Shown one piece after another: positions 58,928-64,000 of a DNA stretch of 64,000 bases. A program made the translations under genes and the position numbers. Source of the stretch: Streptomyces abyssomicinicus. Its GTDB lineage: Bacteria; Actinomycetota; Actinomycetes; Streptomycetales; Streptomycetaceae. Location: the NCBI RefSeq assembly GCF_008974245.1, contig NZ_BBZI01000005.1, positions 1,160,222 through 1,224,221 on the forward strand, in the 5' to 3' direction. Below the pieces are notes generated by a model. It made no database searches. It was not told the origin of the DNA and was given only the letters and a program-made list of their open reading frames with translations. How positions within the stretch are numbered: position 1 is the first letter of the stretch; the number at the start of each line of letters is the position of its first letter.

Positions 58928-60718
58928 TCACCGCCCCGCCTGGAGGGCGCCCCAGGTGCCGGAGCCGACGATGCCGTCGACGGTCAGCCCGCGGGAGGAC
59001 TGGTAGTCGCGGACCGCCTGGCCGGTGCCGGAGCCGAAGACGCCGTCGATGGCCACCGTCCGGCCGAGGGCCGCGGTCAGCGCGCGCTGGAGCCGGGTGA
59101 CCGCCTCACCCGTCGAACCGCTCTGCACGGTGGTGGTGGCGCCGCGGGCGAGCAGCGCCGTCCAGGTCTTCGGCCCGACCACGCCGTCGGCGGTGAGGCC
59201 CTTCGCGCTCTGGAAGTTGCGGGCCGCGGTCGCGGTGCCGGAGCCGAAGACGCCGTCCGGGGAGCCGGGGTTGTGGCCGGCCGCGGTCAGCAGGCACTGG
59301 GCGGCCTTGACCAGTTCACCGCTCGAGCCGCTCTGCACGGTGGCGTACGCGGTGAAGCTGAGGTTGGCGCCGGTGCAGGTGGCCGGGGGCGGGGTGGTGC
59401 CTCCGGTGCCCACGTCCAGGTAGTCGCGGTCGATGTTGATCGAGTAGCCGCCGTAGGTCTCGGTGACCTCACCGACGTACTGGTGGATCCGCTGGTGGTT
59501 CGCCCAGTAGGCCGACGGGACGTAGCTACCGGTGTTGGTGTCGGCCGCGCTGTTCCACCAGGCGTAGAAGAGGTGGTCGACGCGGGTGTACGCGGGGTTG
59601 TTGTACTCGGAGGCCGCGTCCTTGATGCCGGAGGCGGCACTGGAGTAGAAGCCCGACAGGTAGCCGCCGCTGTGCAGGCGCTCGGTCCAGCCGGAGAGGT
59701 ACGACAGGACGGCTGCCTTGCAGGAGGCCGTCGAGGTGTACGCCTCGATGTCGCTGTAGATGGCGCTGCCCGCGGGGATGCCCAGGTTGGACGCGGCGGT
59801 GATCGCGGCGGCCGCGGCGGTGACGCCCTGCGACTTGGCGGTGGCCGGGTCGGCGGACATCTTCAGCGAGAAGCTGGTGCACGGCGCCTGGCGTCCGACG
59901 TCGATCGGGAACAGGCGCCAGCCGTTGGCGGTCTGCGTGGTCACCCAGCTCGCCGTCAGGTTGGGCTGCGAGCAGCCGCGGAAGGAACCGCTGATGTAGA
60001 CGCCGACGGCGCTGTAGGGGGAGCTCGCCTGCCAGGCGTTCATCGCGGCCGTCGAGGGGGCGGCGCAGGCGTCGAAGCCCTTGCCCAGGTAGCTGCCGGG
60101 CTGCGGGCCGACCGCCGCCAGCGGAGCCACCGCGGCGGGCTGCCCCGCGCCGCGCGGGAGTTCGGTGCGCTTCGCGCCCGCCGTCAGACCGGCGGTGGCG
60201 AGGACCTCGCGCACCTGGTCCTCGGTGTCCGGGTTGTGGGCCGCGGTGACCAGGACGCCGGCGTCCTCCACGGCGATCCGGACGGAGTCCCCGCTGGACA
60301 CGGCGGACGGCACGGTGGCCTCGCCGCGCCGGGCCCGCGCGGTGGCGGCGGTGACCTGGGCGGCGGAGCGGGCGGTGATCGGCTCCACGACGAGGCCCGC
60401 GGTGCGGCCCACCAGGTGGGCCGGGCAGTCGTTCTCCTCGCCGGGCGTGCCCAGGTAGACGGCGGGGCGGTCGAAGCGCACGCAGGCGCGGGGGTTCTCG
60501 GCCAGGTCGACCACCTGCCAGTCGGCGGGGACGTCGATCCGGTAGCCGTGGTAGGCGACCGTGCGCGTCCCCCCGGCCGTGGCCCGGTCCTCCGCCGCCT
60601 GCGCGGGTGCGGTCAGCAGGGAGGCCCCGAGGCCGCCGAGGACCGCGAGCAGGGCGGTGGCGGAGCGGAGTCTTCGGTGGGGGGAACGGGGGGACCACTG
60701 TGACCACTGTGGGGACAT
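58928..60718 (-). CDS. Secreted DUF1906 (Rv2525c-like) glycosidase-like protein with PG-binding repeats
   Basis: A 596-residue secreted protein. The N-terminal signal (about 15-42) follows a Ser/Arg/Trp-rich head. About 55-190 are unassigned. About 205-440 are a DUF1906 TIM-barrel, glycoside-hydrolase-like (YLGKGFDACAAPSTAAMNAWQ, VGVYISGSFRGCSQPNL, AIYSDIEAYTSTASC, LSGFYSSAASG, INIDRDYLDVG). Two PG_binding_1 domains follow (GELVKAAQCLLTAAGHNPGSPDGVFGSGTATAARNFQSAKG, and a second). ATG 60718 follows AAGGAG. It probably acts on or anchors to the cell wall, together with the MepA-like neighbour. Confidence 0.87.
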   Translation of the reverse strand: MSPQWSQWSPRSPHRRLRSATALLAVLGGLGASLLTAPAQAAEDRATAGGTRTVAYHGYRIDVPADWQVVDLAENPRACVRFDRPAVYLGTPGEENDCPAHLVGRTAGLVVEPITARSAAQVTAATARARRGEATVPSAVSSGDSVRIAVEDAGVLVTAAHNPDTEDQVREVLATAGLTAGAKRTELPRGAGQPAAVAPLAAVGPQPGSYLGKGFDACAAPSTAAMNAWQASSPYSAVGVYISGSFRGCSQPNLTASWVTTQTANGWRLFPIDVGRQAPCTSFSLKMSADPATAKSQGVTAAAAAITAASNLGIPAGSAIYSDIEAYTSTASCKAAVLSYLSGWTERLHSGGYLSGFYSSAASGIKDAASEYNNPAYTRVDHLFYAWWNSAADTNTGSYVPSAYWANHQRIHQYVGEVTETYGGYSINIDRDYLDVGTGGTTPPPATCTGANLSFTAYATVQSGSSGELVKAAQCLLTAAGHNPGSPDGVFGSGTATAARNFQSAKGLTADGVVGPKTWTALLARGATTTVQSGSTGEAVTRLQRALTAALGRTVAIDGVFGSGTGQAVRDYQSSRGLTVDGIVGSGTWGALQAGR

Positions 60719-61111
60719 CGGGCACTCCTTGCCGGGTGGGGGCGGCGACCCGCACATGGCGAGCATGTGACGGGCTCATGACAATCCGGGGCGGGCACGC
60801 TATGCGCGTTGAACGGCTGGGCAGGGAGAGACTGGCGGCGCACCGAGGACCTGTCAACACCGCCCGCGCCGCGACCGGGACGCCGATGCGGCGGCGCTGC
60901 GCCGCCGTGCGCCGCGGCCCGCGGCGTTTCGGCCACCGGGGGCGGAACCCTGACCTCCGCGGATGGCGGTTCCGCCGGGGAGGTTCCTGACCGGCAGGCG
61001 GCGGCCGACCGGCCCGCGGCGAGTTGCCCACCAGGCTCTCTCACCGTCCGTGATCAGGCCTGTACAGTCCGGCGGAGAGGGGGGTGCTGCTCGAACAGAG
61101 GAAGAACGCCC

Positions 61112-62254
61112 GTGCCCTACCGCGCGCCCGCCGCTCCGGCTTCCGGCCCGACCGCTCCGGCCCACCACCGCCCCGATGTGGCGGCCCCGCTCCGGCCGTT
61201 CCCCATGGGTGGCGGCTTCCACCTACGGGAGCTGGACCTGACGCTCTCCACCGCCTGGCATCCCCGGGCGTTGGAGTGGGAGGCCACCACGCGGGGCTGG
61301 ATGGAGGACGTGCTGGCGGGGACCGGGCGGGACCGGCCCCTGCTGGAGGCCTGCGTCCGCGACGCGCCCTGGTGGGCCTGTCTGTGCTACCCGGCCACCG
61401 TGGACGAGGACCGCATGGCCGATGTGCTGCGCGTGACGATCTGCTTCTTCCTCATGGACGACGCCATCTACACCAGCCACCTGGCCCGCGGCAGCATCGG
61501 TGACCTGCTGGAGGAGTTCGTCCAGATCTGGGCCGATCCGCGGGCCCGCCCGGCCACAGCTCTCGGCCACTTCCTGGCCGGCACCTGGCGGGGCATGAGC
61601 CGGCGCATGCCGCCCGGCCTGCGCGAGCGCTGGATCGCCGCCACCGCCGCATTCGCGGACGGCACCGCCAGGGAGATCGGCGCCCGCGCCGACGGCCGGG
61701 ACCTCGATCCGTCCGCCTACCGGCAGATGCGTGACGACAGCATGGCCGCGGCCGTCGTTCATCTCCTGGGCGAGTACAGCACCGGCCTGGACATGAGCCA
61801 GGAGATCGCTGCCCGGCCGGAGCGGTTCACCCGCATCTGGCAGGTCGCCAACGACCACCTGCTGGACGTCAACGACCTGCTGTCCTTCCGCAAGGAGTAC
61901 TGCGACGGCAACGACTTCCAGCACTCCCTCGTCTACACCGGGGTCACCGTCGACGGCCTGACCCTGCAGCAGTCCGTCGACCGCCTGTGCACCCGCATCG
62001 AGGAGACCGAGCGCCGCTTCCGCGCGCTGAGCCAGGAGTTCCCCGAGCCCCGGATGCGGCGCTACCTGCGCCAGGTCGAACGCGGGATCGCCGGCTCACG
62101 CGACTACTCCCTCATCGCCTATCGCTACCACGGCCCCGGCTTCGCCCGGCGCCACGGCGGCGGTTACGTCCCCGCGCGGACCAGCGGCTGGCTGACCCTC
62201 ACGCCCCGGCGCACGAGCCTGACCGACGGCCCCGCCGTTCCCGTGGCAACGTAG
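61112..62254 (+). CDS. Class I terpene synthase with atypical aspartate-rich motif
   Basis: A 380-residue bacterial terpene synthase that should cyclise a prenyl diphosphate (farnesyl or geranylgeranyl). N254-D255-x-x-S258-x-x-x-E262 (NDLLSFRKE) is a complete NSE metal triad, and the C-terminal SLIAYRYHGPGF has the RY pair. The Asp-rich motif is FFLMD116-D117-AIYTS, which has only the two Asp and lacks the usual third acidic residue (DDxxD/E). GTG 61112 has GAGGAAG upstream; the open frame further upstream is Arg/Gly-rich. No P450 or prenyltransferase is visible within the window. A PucR regulator is convergent. Product unknown. Confidence 0.88.
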   Translation: MPYRAPAAPASGPTAPAHHRPDVAAPLRPFPMGGGFHLRELDLTLSTAWHPRALEWEATTRGWMEDVLAGTGRDRPLLEACVRDAPWWACLCYPATVDEDRMADVLRVTICFFLMDDAIYTSHLARGSIGDLLEEFVQIWADPRARPATALGHFLAGTWRGMSRRMPPGLRERWIAATAAFADGTAREIGARADGRDLDPSAYRQMRDDSMAAAVVHLLGEYSTGLDMSQEIAARPERFTRIWQVANDHLLDVNDLLSFRKEYCDGNDFQHSLVYTGVTVDGLTLQQSVDRLCTRIEETERRFRALSQEFPEPRMRRYLRQVERGIAGSRDYSLIAYRYHGPGFARRHGGGYVPARTSGWLTLTPRRTSLTDGPAVPVAT

Positions 62255-62454
62255 GCCGGGGCGGAGTGAACGACGGCCACCCGTACGGGGCGGGTGAACC
62301 ACCCGGGCCCGGTGGATCGGTGGCGCCGGAGCCCGTTGGACGGGGCGACCGGATGCGCCGGGGTGCTCCGGACGGGCGCGGCGGACGCTCCGACACGGGC
62401 GGGGGCAGCGGCCCTCGGTCGGAGCGAGGGCTGGGTCGGCCCTGGCGAAGGGCT

Positions 62455-63741
62455 TCACCCCGCCGGGGCGGGGGCGGCCATCTCGCCGAGGGTGAGCAGC
62501 AGGCGGTCGCGGGGGTCGCGCAGGCTGCGGCCGGTGAGCTGCTCGATCTGCCGCATGCGGTAGATGACGGTGTTGCGGTGGCAGAACAGCTGCTTGGCCG
62601 CGTGGGTCGGCGACCCGTGGTGGGCGAGCAGCGCGCGCAGCGTCTCCAGCAGGACGGCCGCCTGATGGGGCGGCTGGGCGAGCAGCGGGCTCACCGTCCT
62701 CTCGACCAGTAAGGCGGTCGCCTCCGGGCTGGCGCGCAGCAGCACCTCGGGCAGGCGGTCGGTCACCGGGACCACCCCCGTCGTGCCCCGCGGCACGGTC
62801 TCCGCGGCCTGGACGGCGAGACGGTAGGCGGTGGCGAAGCCCGCCAGGCCGTCGGGGGCGGCGGCCACCCCCGCCCGGCCGACGACCGCCGGCTCCAGCG
62901 CGCGCACCAGGCCGTCCACGCCGGTTCCGCCGGCCGCGACCAGGCCGAAGGTGATGTCGCCGCGGACGTGCCAGCAGGACGTCACCCCCAGCCGCTCGAG
63001 GCGGTCCTCGGCGCCGCGGACCGGGCCGTCGGGCAGCCCGTCGAACGGGGCGACCACGCAGGCCACCGGCTCGCCGGCGCCCAGCCCCAGCACCTCTCGG
63101 GCCTCGGCGGCGAAGACCGGATCGGCGCCGCGCCCCTCGACCAGGCCGTCGAGCAGCCGCTGACGGCGCTGCAGGTCACGGTTGTGGAGCCGGGCCTCCT
63201 CGCGGCGGTAGGACTCCACCAGCGTGGCGTTCTGAAGGTCCAGCGCCGCCCAGATCTGCCGCCCGGCCAGCAGCAGCACCCGGTCGTCGGCCTCCTGGTC
63301 CGGGCGGCCGTGCCGGTTCAGCAGGGCCTCCCACAGCACCCGCGAGCCCAGGCTGTAGGCGTTGAGCACATGTTCCATGCGCACACCCTGCCGGGCGCGG
63401 CGGCGGCCGGTCTCCCGCCACAGGTACACGGTGCTCTCACCGGTGCGGGCCAGGCCGGCCATGGTGCGGATGCCGCGGTGCACGTGCTCGCGGACACTCG
63501 AGCGGATGTCCGCCCGCAGTTCGGGACCGGCCTCGCCGTGCCAGTCCTTGTCCAGCAGGGTCAGCGTGATGTCGTCGGCGATGGCGTCGGCGTGCGGCAG
63601 CAGCGAGGCCCACGCGCGCTCCACGGCGCGGCGCGGCCCTCGGGCGGTCGTGGACGCGTCGTCCCGGCCCTCGCCGCCGGACTCGGCCGACGAGGCGGTT
63701 GTGGCAGTTGTGGCAGTTGTCAGGCCCATGCCTTTGCCCAT
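62455..63741 (-). CDS. PucR/CdaR-family transcriptional regulator
   Basis: A 428-residue regulator. About 35-190 are helical (RRAVERAWASLLPHADAIADDITLTLLDKDWHGEAG), resembling the RsbRD/GAF-like sensor of PucR proteins. The middle is a degenerate GGDEF-like domain (LGLGAGEPVACVVAPFDG...WHVRGDITFGLVAAGG), and the C-terminal PucR HTH reads PTHAAKQLFCHRNTVIYRMRQIEQLTGRSL. ATG 63741 (MGKGMGLTTATTATTAS) is preferred over the long upstream extension; 63729 is equally plausible. It is convergent with the terpene synthase and divergent from a partial CDS at the window edge. Confidence 0.85.
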   Translation of the reverse strand: MGKGMGLTTATTATTASSAESGGEGRDDASTTARGPRRAVERAWASLLPHADAIADDITLTLLDKDWHGEAGPELRADIRSSVREHVHRGIRTMAGLARTGESTVYLWRETGRRRARQGVRMEHVLNAYSLGSRVLWEALLNRHGRPDQEADDRVLLLAGRQIWAALDLQNATLVESYRREEARLHNRDLQRRQRLLDGLVEGRGADPVFAAEAREVLGLGAGEPVACVVAPFDGLPDGPVRGAEDRLERLGVTSCWHVRGDITFGLVAAGGTGVDGLVRALEPAVVGRAGVAAAPDGLAGFATAYRLAVQAAETVPRGTTGVVPVTDRLPEVLLRASPEATALLVERTVSPLLAQPPHQAAVLLETLRALLAHHGSPTHAAKQLFCHRNTVIYRMRQIEQLTGRSLRDPRDRLLLTLGEMAAPAPAG

Positions 63742-63800
63742 GCCCCGGAGGATGGCACGGAGCGCACAGCCGCGCCAGCCCTGGCGCAGGGGGCCAGGGC

Positions 63801-63853
63801 GCTGCGCACCAGCGACTTTGTGCGCACCGCCCATGTCGGATTCTGTGCACAGC
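63801..63853. promoter_or_regulatory. Three TGTGCGCA-like repeats in the divergent PucR region
   Basis: GCTGCGCACC (63801-63810), TGTGCGCACC (63819-63828) and TGTGCACAGC (63844-63853) form a loose array with palindromic cores (TGCGCA and GTGCAC) between the PucR gene and the next gene. They could be binding sites for PucR itself. Confidence 0.45.
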
Positions 63854-63940
63854 GCCCACGGTAGGGGATCGCCGGAGCCGAACAGCCAGGCAGCCGTCCC
63901 CGGGCGGGGAGCCCGGCAAGGGGCAGACAGGGAGCGCGCG

Positions 63941-64000
63941 TTGAGCCCACCCACGACCGCAACCACGGAGCGCACCGACCGCGAAGGCGGACCGCCGGCG
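63941..64000 (+). CDS. Start of a possible CDS running off the window
   Basis: TTG 63941 is preceded by CAGGGAG (63927-63933 region) and begins (M)SPPTTATTERTDREGGPPA. Only 20 codons are visible; the Thr/Arg/Pro-rich start gives no family. Its divergent position opposite a PucR-type regulator, near a terpene synthase, would suit a target gene of that regulator. Confidence 0.4.
   Translation, partial: MSPPTTATTERTDREGGPPA

Noticed and set aside
57911..60703. 930-codon open frame on the plus strand opposite the two peptidoglycan-binding genes
   Set aside because: Antisense shadow with Gly/Ala/Arg repeats; the minus strand has signal peptides and recognisable domains.
61112..63741. Full secondary-metabolite gene cluster
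   Set aside because: Only one terpene synthase and one regulator are visible; no tailoring enzyme can be supported within the window.

Overview
The window is very GC-rich, with strong third-position G/C bias, GTG starts, 4-bp stop/start overlaps and mycothiol-type and bacterial-terpene genes. This points to a Streptomyces chromosome (inference from composition and gene content). It carries about 57 protein genes. I see no insertion sequence, prophage, CRISPR array, rRNA or standard tRNA gene. The first gene (MFS transporter) and the last one (a possible partial CDS) run off the window.

Layout. 1-10 kb: an MHS-type transporter, a tauD-type dioxygenase behind a cysteine-containing leader peptide, several small conserved hypotheticals, a deletion scar that joins a membrane-protein gene to the tail of a LuxR-type regulator, a secreted PQQ sugar dehydrogenase, an FAD-linked oxidase and DoxX. 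11.4-18 kb: a mannose/mannoside locus (GH2 beta-mannosidase, LacI regulator, mannose-6-phosphate isomerase, MFS exporter) with four ACCGGT-centred candidate operators. 18-31 kb: pentapeptide-repeat protein, a secreted sulfatase behind a second leader peptide of the same type, LysE exporter, tandem ABM-domain protein, TPR protein, second FAD-linked oxidase, SRAP/HMCES peptidase, MerR/TipA regulator, slipin, RmlD-like reductase. 31-38 kb: VWA protein, GNAT, and the biotin genes bioB-bioA-bioD divergent from bioF. 38-43 kb: FMN reductase, YqeY-like, TraB-like protein, and a Ro60/TROVE-like vWA protein with an ARPP-2-like partner. 42.6-46.2 kb: LysR regulator divergent from a beta-ketoadipate (pcaF-I-J type) operon, closed by a 21-bp terminator.

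47.1-52.8 kb is the most unusual part. A tRNA-like RNA gene with encoded CCA, a good -10 box and a 5-nt anticodon loop sits 63 bp upstream of a four-gene, largely overlapping operon: leucine-rich-repeat protein, ankyrin-repeat protein, MoxR AAA+ ATPase, and a zincin-motif plus vWA protein. Next come oxalyl-CoA decarboxylase, a fusion of an FhaA-type N-terminal domain with a ParA/MinD ATPase that has a second in-frame start, two secreted peptidoglycan-binding proteins (MepA-like; DUF1906), a class I terpene synthase with an atypical Asp-rich motif, and a PucR-family regulator.

Working together: the two leader peptides each precede a sulfur-scavenging enzyme (sulfonate dioxygenase, sulfatase) and probably sense cysteine supply. 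The mannose genes form a small LacI regulon. The bio genes form a nearly complete pimeloyl-to-biotin pathway. The pca genes end aromatic catabolism. The LRR/ankyrin/MoxR/vWA operon and the Ro60-like pair are candidates for RNA- or stress-linked ATPase/vWA systems. Their functions are inference only.
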